64,000 nucleotides of DNA from Amaurobius ferox (Eukaryota; Arthropoda; Arachnida; Araneae; Amaurobiidae), in assembly GCA_951213105.1 (NCBI GenBank), contig OX578150.1, positions 26,626,107-26,690,106 of the forward strand. Reading direction: 5' to 3'. The translations under genes were made by a program, and so were the position numbers. Below the pieces are notes generated by a model. It made no database searches, was not told the DNA's origin, and was given only the letters and a program-made list of their open reading frames with translations. Positions 9,625 through 20,307 of this stretch are shown here, piece after piece; positions within the stretch are counted from its first letter, which is position 1, and each line of letters begins with the position of its first letter.

Positions 9625-11967
9625 TAAACATCGTTGAAATTATTTCATTTTAAAAATATTATTTAAGTTATACATTTACCAGATATTTGACATTACAAAT
9701 GTTTTCATTTAAAAAAAAGCGATAATAAAAATTGACTGAGTAGATTTCTAGAAATGTGGTGGGAGTACAATCTTGCGAAATTTATTGACACAGTGACAGA
9801 ATCTAGACTTCAAAAAATCATATCTGTTCTCAGATATTAATATTTATCTCACTATTTAGCGATAAGTCTCCCTTACTTTATGTATATATGGTAACCTTGT
9901 AGCAGCTTTTTGAATGTTTCTACTACCAAATACTATGTGACCACACAAATATTGGCGCCAAAAGTATTTGCCAACTTGGCGTGAAACTACTGTGTTCTGG
10001 CGCGCATGCCCAGCTCTTTTGTGTACCGACTACCGTGTTTATCTTGGGTTTGGCGCCTATTATGGTATGTATTATTGATTTTTCCTTCTAAAATTATTTA
10101 AAATATAATAAAATATTATTTTATATGTATTGTAGATACATAGTAGATCTGCAATAGATCTACGATGTATCTACATCGTAGAAAATAGTATCAATTGTAT
10201 ACTTATATAGTGTGAAATGGAGAAATTACTAGGGCTAGTCTTATATCTTGTCCAGCATAATAATCTAAAGTTGAGAAAGTAGGTATGTACTTGTGCGTCA
10301 ACATTAGAATATTTTATGATATCGGACCAGTTTGAAAAACAAAATACTGGTAATAAACTATTCAAGTAAAAAAATAATTTACTAAATTGAATTACTAAAC
10401 AAATCAATTTGAATTTGTTAAAATGGCTGGAGCTGTTAAAAGAATTACCTTTTCTCTTGAAAATAAAATTTAACACCGAATCGGACATTCAAAACAACAT
10501 TCAATTTTCGTAACATCTATTTGAAACATAGTTAAGAGTTGTAAATAATAAAACGTGCACAAGTACTTTCCAAATTTGAGCAAATTTTGTGGATAAAACA
10601 ATATGAATCTAGCCTTTTTATTGTATGCAGATATTTTTTCTGATAGTTATCTTCTATTTTTGGAAGGTTATATTTGGAATTATTTATTATATTCTGGAAG
10701 GTTCTTGTGATTTTGATCTTAGCACTTGCAAATTGTGTAGCCTGAGCTAAATTGTGAATGAATTTTATATCAGCTACTTGGAAGGACTGCAATTATCAGT
10801 ACCCACTAAAGTTCACAAAATTGAGGCAGATAGCAAGTTTTCTTGCTGCATTGCAGTTAACGTTTATTCCCTGCTTATGAGCGCATAAGTGCGAAACCAG
10901 TCCATGAATACTGTTATCTACAGTGGGAGTGACTTCCTTAGTTATCTCCTAATTTAATGCATTTATAGCTAAAATTTGCAACAAATTTTATTTTAACATT
11001 TATGTTCACAGATACTATTAATTTTTATTTTCTTCTGGGTAAATATTTGAACTTGAGCACAAAACTAATAATTTACATTTGTGCAGAATAATTCTGTCAC
11101 TATTTGCTATTTTATATTCCATTCACAAAAAAGTTATATTTGAAATGTTGTTTGTAGAAATGGGTCAAAAACAATTCTAAGTATTTTAAATATAATATTT
11201 TCATTCAACATTTTTTATTAAAATACAATTTTATATTTATTTTAGCATTTTAAAATGTTTTTCAGTTAAATTTTAACTTAACGGTTTTATTCAAATCACT
11301 GTTAAATACATAAAATACACAAACAAGTATTTTTCTTTTGAGCATGTAGTTGGGATGTGGAAACTGAAGAAACCTAATGAGAACCAAATTGAGGTTCCCG
11401 ACATAATTTCACATTACATACTTCAATTTGGAGGGTGTCCATATATAGCCTTTTACACTTCTACTCTTTTGTTTATAATTTACAGTATTTACACCATTCT
11501 AAAATTTTATGATGCACATAAGATTGTATTGCATAAAATCCATGAGAAAATATGTAAATTATAGGTACGCTTTTAAAATATAAGTAAAACAGTAGCATAG
11601 ACATTGAGTTGATTTAAAATGGGTGGGAGTAGATTACTTCATACAAATCATATGGATAGGAAAGAAAATCGGATGGACAAAAGTAAAGGGATAGAACATA
11701 GATTAATTATGTGGAATATAAGATACAAGATCAGGGACAAAAAATGTAACATAACAGAGCACTTAGCAAGCAAAATGTAAAAATGAAATATGAAGCTGTT
11801 TCAAGGATATGCTGGATTCCCTTCTTCAGTGAAAAAAATTATCAACAAATCTGAAGTCGAAAAGATGAAATCGATACAAAGAGAAGAGCCAGAGAGGTAT
11901 ATATGCATTTAAAATTAGAACACAGCAAAATTAAGAAGAATTCAGGATCTACTAAAGAAAGTCAATC
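9625..11967. other. Unassigned sequence inside the 13.9-kb insertion
   Basis: No gene was recognised. Notable items are a GGCGCC-rich patch at 9955-10070 (TTGGCGCCAAAAG, CAACTTGGCGTG, GTTTGGCGCC) and the hairpin at 10132-10174. The remainder is AT-rich. Frames of 60-105 codons (10171-10792, 11355-11564) have biased composition and no recognisable domain. Confidence 0.45.
10132..10174. repeat. Near-perfect 43-bp inverted repeat (hairpin)
   Basis: Arms of 19 bp (10132-10150 GTAGATACATAGTAGATCT and 10156-10174) pair with a single mismatch around a 5-nt loop GCAAT. It is not next to a transposon end that I can identify. It could be a structured element, a recombination by-product or a relic of a short palindromic transposon. 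Confidence 0.7.
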
Positions 11968-13302
11968 GGTAAAACCAGAAAATAGACCCCCACTCATTTT
12001 TCTAAGTACAAAATTGCGCCAAGTTGGTGCATTTCTCCGTGTTTTGAAATTGACTCCTCCCAACTGAAGTGACGTATTTTCCCGTGTTTTAAAATAGGCT
12101 CCTCCTACCAAAATGATGTCGTATTCTATAATTTTATGAACTGGAATTTTGTTAAATGATATTGCAATTGAATATAAATAAAAGTGAATAAATAATACTC
12201 ATAAAAATATTACAAAATACGATTTTTGTGCATTTTAAAAATATTGCGTAATGGCAGACGTATAAAAATATCGCGTAATGGCAGATTGTACTTTAACTAA
12301 ATTTAAGGAAAACGATACTTAGAAAAAAGTTTGTACTTTTACTAAATTCAAGAGAAAGCGATACTTAGAAAAAAGTTTGTACTTTAACAAAATTTAAGAA
12401 AAAACAGAACTTAGAAAAACGTTTGTACTTTAACAAAATTTAAGAAAAAACGATACTTAGAAAAAAGTTTGTACTTTAACTAAATTCAATAGAAAACGAT
12501 ACTTAGAAAAAAGTTTGTACTTTAACAAAATTTAAGAAAAAACAGAACTTAGAAAAACGTTTGTACTTTAACAAAATTTAAGAAAAAATGATACTTAGAA
12601 AAAAGTTTGTACTTTAACTAAATTCAATAGAAAACGATACTTAGAACAAAGTTTGTACTTTAACTAAATTCAGAGAAAACGATACTTAGAAAAATGTTTG
12701 TACTTTAACAAAAATCAAGAAAAAAAACGATACTTTAAAATTAAGAAACCCATTTTAAAAATACGGAAAAAGACAATTTCAAAACACGGGATGAACAAAG
12801 AAAAGAACTAACCTTTATGTAACGGATATCCATATTTTTAATTACATCCACACCGGAACACGTTTTCTTACACGTACATTCAACACCGCAGCACGTTTTC
12901 TTGAACATACATGTACATTTAACACCGGAACCTGCATATTTATTGAAAATTTGCGTAAAATGTTAATGTCCATGAATTACGAGGAATGTTTTAAATATGT
13001 ATTCCAAAAAGTTTGTACGTGTTTAAATCTTTGCAAATCGATCGAAAAAGATCTGTAAAAACAAGAGTCAACGAATTCGATCGAAAAAGGTCTGATGAAA
13101 TACACAGAAGACTATTACTGCCTATTAAAATGCAGATTCCCAAACAGCCAAGCGCTGATTGGATGTCAGTGGGTTACCAGAAGCCGTGGGCTACCAGAAT
13201 TGGCGAAGTATACGAAATGAAATTGCAACCCGATGAATCGCGCCAACTTGGCGCAGGGTCGTACTTTGAAAAATGAGTGGGGGCCTATTTTCCGGTTCAA
13301 CC
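11968..13302. mobile_element. Long-TIR non-autonomous transposon carrying a minisatellite
   Basis: Perfect 8-bp direct repeats AGTCAATC (11960-11967 and 13303-13310) flank a 1335-bp unit. Its ends are inverted repeats of about 65 bp at roughly 80 percent identity: left GGTAAAACCAGAAAATAGAC, right (reverse complement) GGTTGAACCGGAAAATAGGC, both continuing through CCCCACTCATTTTT and GCGCCAAGTTGG. An 8-bp duplication with long TIRs fits MULE/Mutator-like, foldback-like or some hAT/P-type elements. I cannot choose among them without a transposase. The centre is a ~46-bp minisatellite (12287-12744). An 87-codon frame (13013-13276) is rich in K, R and S and matches nothing I know. Confidence 0.75.
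12287..12744. repeat. ~46-bp minisatellite with higher-order structure
   Basis: The unit TTGTACTTTAACAAAATTTA-AGAAAAAACGATACTTAGAAAAAAG is repeated about ten times. Variant units alternate: some have CAGAACTTAGAAAAACG and some have CAATAGAAAACGATACTT, giving a three-unit order of about 138 bp in the middle of the array. The array lies wholly inside the long-TIR transposon. Confidence 0.8.
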
Positions 13303-14734
13303 AGTCAATCTATAAGCATAGAACTAACACACAAGCTGCATTATTCCAAAACATTACAAAAATGTCCCAAGGACATTTGTCAAATGACAAAGCCCAACCT
13401 TGTGAAAACAATTCCAAATGTCACATAAGAGTTTCAAAAGGTTTTGATTTGTGTTTACTAATGTTTGTAAAATTATAAGGGACCGAACAATACAGAAAAA
13501 TAAAATACAGTACTGAACAAATCATTAACTAAAATACTTAACTTCTGAATATGAAAGGTATATAAATGTCAAAATCATAAATTAACAAACAGTTTTGTAT
13601 AATACTAGTGCAAGAAATCTGAAAATAATGGTCAGAATTTCAACACTGTTGAGCAAGCAATCGGATATATTTTCCTGTTTTGTGACATAGTTTTATATTC
13701 ATTAATTCAAAATCACATTTAGTTTTCATACTCCTTAATACAGATTTTGAGAGCATATTTAGTTTCATCAATATATCAAAGGCCATACTGGGAAAAAATA
13801 AGATTGGAAAACTTGAGCTTACTATAAGGAAGAAGATGCTTGCGATAACTTGTGTTTACTAATTGTAAGCAAAATATTACAATTAAATTTTCTATGGATT
13901 TTAGTAATTTACTGACTGACCTTTTGAAAAAATGGTATAATGATAGTATTAGAATCTTTTTCAGAAACAAGTTCACATAAAGATTTATAAAATTTTTGAT
14001 TAACATTATAAGCAAATACTTGAAGAGCTGTTCAATAGTAACAGCATTTCGATACTAATTAATCTCAGGATTGAGTAGATCCATTGTAGAACACAATGTG
14101 AAAACATATTCAAACAAATTATACAGAGGTGAATATATTGAAAAAAGGTTTATGAAAGACTGTAGTGGAAAATTGTCATTGTTGCCTATAAATCTAAAGA
14201 TCTCGAGTAGAATATTTATATTTTCATCTGTATAGAACCATTGTCTATATACAATGCTTTCTTCATTATTCTAGGAAATCTACTTTAGCAACTGTGGGGT
14301 TTAAACCCCACTGCTGGTGTCAATTGGCAATTTTCAGAATTCATCTCAAGTCTTATTGCAGTGTCGGCTATGAAGGTTTGCAGGTAAGTTAGTTTCACAA
14401 ATGAATTATTTGTTAAAAGTACCTGTACATCAGATAAAAATAGAGATATAGATTTTCTGGAAAATTTTGAACTTACTCTTAAATATTACATTTAAGCTAG
14501 AATAATATGTCCAGTGAATCAAAAATAATTTACTGTTTCTTACACGTGTAAGAAATAAATTATTAAATATATAGCTTTCATATGCTTTCTTTCTTTAAGG
14601 AAGAATTAGAATGTTTTACTCTCACAAGCAACAGTTTTATTTATTGTGATAAAAAATATTATAAAAAAAAAAAAAATATATATATATATAAACTCCTTAT
14701 TTAAAAAAAAAGTATTAAATATTATATTAACAAT
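13303..14734. other. Unassigned AT-rich sequence
   Basis: No coding or RNA gene was recognised between the long-TIR element and the Tigger remnant. A short TA run lies at 14677-14692. Frames near 13233-13478 and 13776-14015 are not supported by any domain. Confidence 0.45.
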
Positions 14735-15252
14735 GTTTAAAAAAAGGCTTCTGACTTTCAAAGATTTTATAATGCCTTAATCCATTGGTTGATGCTTTAA
14801 AGTACAGTTGGGTGATAAAAAAATCATCTTTGCTGCTTTCAGCCTAGGAATTTGTGAAGGGTGGGTCGGGCAGTTATTCATGAACAACGCCACCTTTCGT
14901 TTCTCTTTACAGAATTGTTTATCCAATTCACGAACATACTTTAAAAAAAAAACCATTGTCATCCAGGCTTTTTGATTCCAAAGAAAATCCAAAAGCATTC
15001 GCTAGGTTTCTTTTGAAAAACAGGTGAGTGAACAAACACATCTCTCGAAATAATTTTTTTTCTCAAAATTTTTCTGAAAAAGGCATGTTTTGCAATAAAT
15101 TCTTAAATTTTTGTCCCCATTATCTGATGAACGGTATGCATTAAACAATGCTTTTAACATTGAATGTCCATATACCAAGACGGTGAATGAGAGTTTGTCC
15201 GCACTAATGAGAAATCCGCATTAGTGGGTACCGCATTAACGAGATTTCACTG
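14735..15252 (-). pseudogene. Tigger/pogo-type transposase remnant
   Basis: On the minus strand 14998-14777 encodes ...RELDKQFCKEKRKVALFMNNCPTHPS...MIFLSPNCTLKHQPMD, the central DDE_1 (Tigger/pogo/jerky) signature: the N-C-P-x-H-P core (consensus DNCPAHP) and the P-N-x-T...QPMD block. After QPMD a TAA stop replaces the expected glutamine, and the frame then continues GIIKSLK to about 14735. The second catalytic Asp is replaced by Asn (NNCPTHP), a second disabling change. The element's 5' terminus, CAGTGAAATCTCG read on the minus strand, ends at 15252 and abuts a TA (15253-15254). Sequence between is frame-broken, and the other terminus is absent or unrecognised. Confidence 0.75.
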
Positions 15253-15510
15253 TACATGTATTTTCAAATTAAACATTGCTGTGTATTGGACTGAATTGAA
15301 TTTTCAATGCAAAGCAACATTTGTCTATACATTTTATTGGAAATAGACAAACCTTATATTTGTTAAATATTAATATTAGCATTTTAAAAAGATTAGAATG
15401 TATTGCAGAAGTATGATTTAAGACTAAACTCTTTGAAATTTTGCAGAAGTATGATTTAAGACTAAACTCTGAAATTTTAAATCCCCAAATTACAAAGATA
15501 TAATATAAAA

Positions 15511-15722
15511 TCTGATGTGGCCAGCACATAACTTTCCCTACAGACTCAAACTCATTTTCTCTTTATTTCTTTATTAATTAATTGCACAAAATAACACACA
15601 TTTTTTTAAATTACACTGAATTTGCACTTTTATATCAATTTCCATTTGTGTAACAAACATGCAAAAAAACTAAAATATCTCGAACCGCTAGTCCTAGAGT
15701 AATAGGGTTGGTCTTATAAATC
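15511..15722 (+). mobile_element. HINE-B 5' fragment
   Basis: Starts TCTGATGTGGCCAGCACATAACTTTCCCTACAG and continues through the TCGAACCGCTAGTCCTAGAGTAATAGGGTTGGTC block, then leaves the family consensus. The hairpin half is missing. A ~150-bp satellite begins about 180 bp further on, as also happens with a family-B fragment near 62.36 kb. Confidence 0.65.
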
Positions 15723-15899
15723 TAAACCCTGGGGCTTTCTCCACCGTATTTGGGGTTTTGTGTAAGTTTTTTTTAAAAATTAAATAGATGAGTAACATTT
15801 AAATGCATAATTTGGACCACAAACGACTTTTCTCATTTTGGGGTTCTGCCTTAAAATTAAATTTCAAAAGCGTTCCACTACTAGAAAAGTTTGAAAAAC

Positions 15900-16253
15900 A
15901 TTGCTATAGTGAAACCCATTATTATCTCTAGAATTCGCCTCTAAATCCATATTCATTATCATCTAAGTTTTATCTATAGCCAATCTTAAGAAATATGTTT
16001 TCAATTTTTCTAAGAAATTTTTTTGAACCAGAAGTGAAAGGACTGGAGGTGGAAATTCTTAGTTATCCCCTAATCCACTTCGGAATTTGATGCTGTATCC
16101 ATATCAGTCATTATCTCTATGTACAGCAAATTCTAAAAAATAGCTAAGGAAAATTCTTAAATCAGAAGTGGAAAAGATCCCATAAGTAAAAATTCTTAGT
16201 GAACAACCGTACTTCTTCTAGAATCCATATCATCAGTTATCATCTAAGCTATA
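15900..16253 (-). repeat. ~150-bp satellite, left part
   Basis: About two and a half diverged units. On the minus strand they read ...TATAGATAAAACTTAGATGATAATGA..., followed by a TTCTAGAG block and a CCACTTCTGGTTC block. The same unit, in the opposite orientation, forms the array at 61620-62235. The array is interrupted at a TA by the mariner-type element 16254-18053 and resumes at 18056. Confidence 0.6.
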
Positions 16254-18053
16254 CCGGGTGAGTCAGAACTCTTGGGCGAAAAGAAGGGCAATAAATCATA
16301 TCTACAAGCAATTTTTGTCATACAAAGCAGGGTCATAAATCAAGAGATGAACCGCTAGACGTCACTGACATTGAACTCAGTAACGACTACATCAGAACTA
16401 GCCAGGGTTTAAGCTGAGTTTAAAATTTCTTTAGCAAAAAAGCTAAAACCTCTTGTTTCATTTTCGCATTATGGATAGTCTATTAGCATTTTGCGAAAAA
16501 TGCGATCGTAGCGAGCGGAAATATTGGAACTAGCTAGCAAACCTCAACTTGCAGCACCACTGTTATTCTCTTGTAAAGTAATCGAAAATAATTATTTTGT
16601 TTGCAGACGATTTTTACGTACTTGTGGAAACAGCTTTTAATTGTTTATTCTAGTTGACAGAATTTTGGTTAAAAAACGGTAGAAAGAATAAAAGCTCGGA
16701 AGAAATAAACGCATAAAGCTGTGGTTTTTCCCACTCATCGTCATTTCCACCATGGATTGTAGAAGGAATGACTGGTTTCACAAATCAGGAAAAGGTGGAC
16801 ATGCATTTTATGCATGGTACTGCAGATGAAACTGCTCGTAAAGCCCAAAGACTATACCTGGTGTGTTTCTCGACAAGACGCTTGCCAAACTGAAAAATCT
16901 TTCAGCAATTGCATCAGTGTCTGTGTGAAACTGGCTCCTATGTCAGCGGTATGCATAATACAGGACATTCCATGAGTGTGAGGACGCCACAAGTTGACGA
17001 CAACATTCTGCAGAGGGTTGAAGATTGTCCGGAAAGCAGCACGCTGGCACTTTCCCGTGCCTTAAATGTGTCTTAAAGAATGGTTTGCCGAGTATTACGG
17101 AATGAAGGATTACACCCCTACCATGCGCAGAAAGTGCAAGCCTTGACACCTGCAGATTTACAGCCATGTGCCGATTTTGCACACTGGTTTCTGCAACAAA
17201 TGGTAGCGCAGCTTGATATTAGTGCACATGTTTTATTTACAGACGAATGCACCTTTACTCATGAGGGCATTTTTAATATGCACAATTTTCATGTGTGGGC
17301 ATCTAGAAATCCACATGTCCACATTCCTTCCAGTAGCGCTTCATAAATGTTTGGGTTGGAATTGTCCATGATCATTTGATTGGCCCATATCTTCTACCAT
17401 GCCGACTGGATGGTAGAACATGCTTCCTATTTTTACAGGAGGTATTGCCACAGTTACTACAACATGTTCCTGTCAACATTAAAGCATGTATGCGGTTCCA
17501 ACATGGAGCACCACCCCATTTCAGCGTGGATGTGCGACATACCTTAGATGATACATTCCCAGGGCAATGAATTGGTTGGGTTGGTCCTATAGCTTGGCCG
17601 GCACGACCGCCTGATCTCGCTTATCTCGACTTCTTTTTATGGGGCCATATGAAAAGTCTCATCTAGTCTAACCCCATCGACTCCGACGAGAACTTTGTTG
17701 CTAGGATTGCTGTTACTGCCAGTGTTGTGCAAGATATGCTGGGTGTTTTTGCTAACGTGCGCTGCTTGCTACATCGCAGGTGTGAAGCCTGCATTACTGC
17801 TGGTGGTCGCACTTTTTAACAGTTTCTGTAACTTTGTCCATGCATTCTGCAATTTCTGTCAGTAAAACATACTATGTGTCTACTTTGTCATTTTTGTGTT
17901 TCCTCTTTTCACGAGAGAATCATCATTTTCTCATTTCATGAACTACCACCTAGCGGTTCACCTCTTGCGTTGCGACCCTGCTTTGTAAGACAAAATTACT
18001 TGATGTGATTTATCACCCCTTAAAGTTTGGTTCAAGAGTTCTGACTCACCCTG
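16254..18053 (+). mobile_element. Mariner/IS630-type transposon with long TIRs
   Basis: A 1.8-kb element bounded by TA (16252-16253 and 18054-18055). Left end CCGGGTGAGTCAGAACTCTTG; right end reverse-complemented CAGGGTGAGTCAGAACTCTTG. Similarity between the two ends continues for about 110 bp (ATAAATCA, TACAAAGCAGGGTC, GTGAACCGCTAG). It sits inside the ~150-bp satellite, whose sequence continues on either side. It encodes a decayed transposase on the plus strand. Confidence 0.85.
16769..17819 (+). pseudogene. Mariner/IS630-type transposase, inactivated
   Basis: From the ATG at 16769 the N-terminus reads MTGFTNQEKVDMHFMHGTA, an HTH-like region resembling the DUF4817-type N-termini of arthropod transposases. 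After frame breaks it continues LRNEGLHPYHAQKVQALTPAD (from 17089), the first catalytic block VLFTDECTFTHEGIFN (near 17231), GPYLLPCRLDGRTCFLFLQ, RFQHGAPPHFS (near 17492), PPDLAYLDFFLWGHMKSL (near 17611) and RRCEACITAGGRTF before the TAA at 17817. This is essentially the whole ~350-residue protein. Several frameshifts and stops disable it. In the second catalytic block the usual QHDGAP has lost the Asp codon (QHGAP). It could not encode an active enzyme. Confidence 0.85.
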
Positions 18054-18055
18054 TA

Positions 18056-18260
18056 TATATAGCCAATTTTGAGATATAAACTTTGCAAGTGACAATTTTT
18101 GAACCAGAAATAAATAAGTAGAAATCCATATAGTGAACCTCTAACCTCTCAGAAATAGGATGCTAATTTCAAATCAGTCATCATCTGAGCTCTATCTATA
18201 GCAGATCCCTGGAAATAGATGTTTCAAGAAAACATTTTTTTGAAAGAATATAGTATAGCA
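18056..18260 (-). repeat. ~150-bp satellite, right part
   Basis: Continuation of the array at 15900-16253 beyond the mariner-type insertion. Read on the plus strand it has TATAGCCAATTTTGAGA, a TTTTTGAACCAGAAAT block, and TCAGTCATCATCTGAGCTCT, the same order as on the left side. Confidence 0.6.
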
Positions 18261-19058
18261 AATTTTTGCCAACAATAAAACTCATAATATAGTGCAACCT
18301 TGATTAAACAAATGCCATATGCTTGTCAAATCGAGGTACTACTACATAAAACTAAAATCTTATCTTTAGATGTGGTTTAAAAAAAATCTCATTTATAATG
18401 ACATATTTTTAAATTTTAATATCCTTAGTAAAGATGCCTAACATTTTTAATAGCCTTTTAATATTCCTTGTAAATATGCACACATTTATGCAATTTATAA
18501 ATGTAATACTACATGAATCCCTACAATATCATCAAGATATAAAAAATAAATACATTTGGCCTACATAATTAAGACTAAAAATATAAATAGAAAAAATTTC
18601 TATATGTCTTACTACAACTATGACAGAAATTTTTTCTAAATTTTCGTATTCTACCAAATGAAATTTGAAGTTATTTTCAAAGACACTTAGTTTTACAACT
18701 ACAATGCTTCTTTCAAGATCTAAATATATATCTTGAGAAAAATCCTTGCTGTTTAAAGAAACAATACTCAAACCTATCTCTAATATGTATAATTAATTGT
18801 GTAATAAACTGTAACATGTGCATTTGCTTCATTTTTAGATATTTATGATTTTGTTAATTTTTTAGAAACATCATGAAAGTAACATGAAAAAGATGATGGT
18901 GGAGCCATGGAACTGTTCGCATTATCATATGGAGCCTAGGGTACAGCAAAGTAATCTGTCGATGGATCCTGTGAGCTGTTAGTAGTGATCAGAGAACCTA
19001 CTCTATTGTATAGCCGTTTACAACACTTTGTGTTTCAACATTGAGGACAACACATCTG
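18261..19058. other. Unassigned AT-rich sequence
   Basis: No recognised gene. The last ~150 bp (about 18890-19058) may belong to the transposase remnant that follows, because translated fragments are loosely transposase-like, but I cannot align them with confidence. Confidence 0.4.
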
Positions 19059-19176
19059 TACAGTCTAGATCTATCTCCTTGTGATTTTCACTCTTCAATC
19101 CACTGGAAAAGACACTAAAAGGATTTTGGTTCTAGTTGGATGTTGACATGAAGCAGGCTGTACTAGATATTTGTAT
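19059..19176 (+). pseudogene. Mariner transposase C-terminal fragment
   Basis: Starting at 19059 the translation is YSLDLSPCDFH, the third catalytic block of mariner transposases (consensus YSPDLSPCDF). A +1 frame shift then gives LFNPLEKTLKGFWF, a stop, and LDVDMKQAVLDIC, matching the region normally reading LFGPLKKALKG...SDxDVKxAV. It is a short, frameshifted relic, different from the transposases at 16.8 and 27.1 kb. No terminal repeats were identified. Confidence 0.6.
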
Positions 19177-19702
19177 ATAATAGATTTTTACCACAATGGC
19201 ATCTTTAACATTGTTAGTCAATTTGATAATTATCTTAAAATATTCAGAAATTACTTTTAAATATCTTTTACCTATCTGAACTTACTGACTCCAAATGCAA
19301 ATTCTTTTATCATGCCTATGAATAAAGATATATGATTGAAGTTTATTACTCCTTGAAGTTTATCTTTGAGTAAAAGTTGTAATTTCTCCTTTTCAGCCAT
19401 GTTTTAGATGCTTTTCAATTCAAGTACAAGTTACGTGATATTTTTAAATAAATTATCTGTTTTAGAGGCTTGCGTAGAGGTCAATATTATTACTTTAAAC
19501 CCTCAATCCCGGACATTAGTTACTATAATTTTCACGTACACTATATGTATACATAAGTGAAGTCATTAATGCTGGAAGAATTACCTTAAAAAACATCTGA
19601 ATTTTGTTTATTCCATGAAACATTTGTTTTTGCAGAAGCTGCTTCATATTGAGAATGGATTGCATAGATACTTTTTTAGGTTTTCAATAAATAAACAATA
19701 TA
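19177..19702. other. Unassigned AT-rich sequence
   Basis: No gene or recognised repeat is visible. Confidence 0.5.
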
Positions 19703-20307
19703 CAGGGGTTGGACAAAATAATATGAACACCTGTGTAATAACAATACTCGAGGGAACCTGTCTTATACTCCCACCCTCTAGCGTTGAAGCATGCTATCTA
19801 GCAGGCGAGAATGTACACACAGTCTCTCTGTGAGTATCAGTGATAGCAATTTGGTGCAAAATATATTGAGGCATTAAAACTTCACTATGGCTGACCTCTC
19901 AGATTTCAAAAGAGGAATGGTTGTTGGGGCCCATCATGCCGGAGTCTCAGTAATGAAAATGGCCACCTTTGTTGGTGTCGGGAGAAAAGCCGTGTCGACT
20001 GCAATGACAGCCTATATCAAACAGGGAAAGACATCATCTGCCAAGCACAACAGTGGCTCACGGTCGGAGATGACTGATAGAGACAGAAAGGCTTTGAAGC
20101 GGATTGTGGCCAGAAAGTGGTGCAAGACAACAGCATCTCAGATAAAACCTGAGATGAACACGCATAGGGAGCTGTATCATCAAAAACTATTTGGCGCATC
20201 TGCATACTGCAAACATTCATGGTAGAACAGTAATTCCAAAATCAATGGTTACACCATGCAATGCCTTGAAACAACAAAAATGGTGTCAGGGGCATAAAAA
20301 TTACTGA
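19703..20307 (+). mobile_element. Tc1-like transposon, 3' truncated
   Basis: After a TA (19701-19702) the sequence CAGGGGTTGGACAAAATAAT is a typical Tc1-type terminus. It is followed about 185 bp later by a transposase start at 19887. The matching right-hand terminus (reverse complement ending ...CCAACCCCTG) is not present downstream, so the element is truncated. Confidence 0.75.
19887..20307 (+). pseudogene. Tc1-like transposase, N-terminal part
   Basis: The ATG at 19887 begins MADLSDFKRGMVVGAHHAGVS, with the first helix-turn-helix through RKAVSTAMTAYIKQGKTSSAK and the second DNA-binding region RSEMTDRDRKALKRIVARK, as in Tc1/Tcb-type transposases. The frame ends at the TAG at 20223-20225. 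In another frame, sequence to about 20307 (IPKSMVTPCNALKQQKWCQGHK) matches the following linker. The DDE catalytic domain is absent. The 112-codon open frame is a decayed N-terminal DNA-binding half, not a complete enzyme. Confidence 0.8.
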
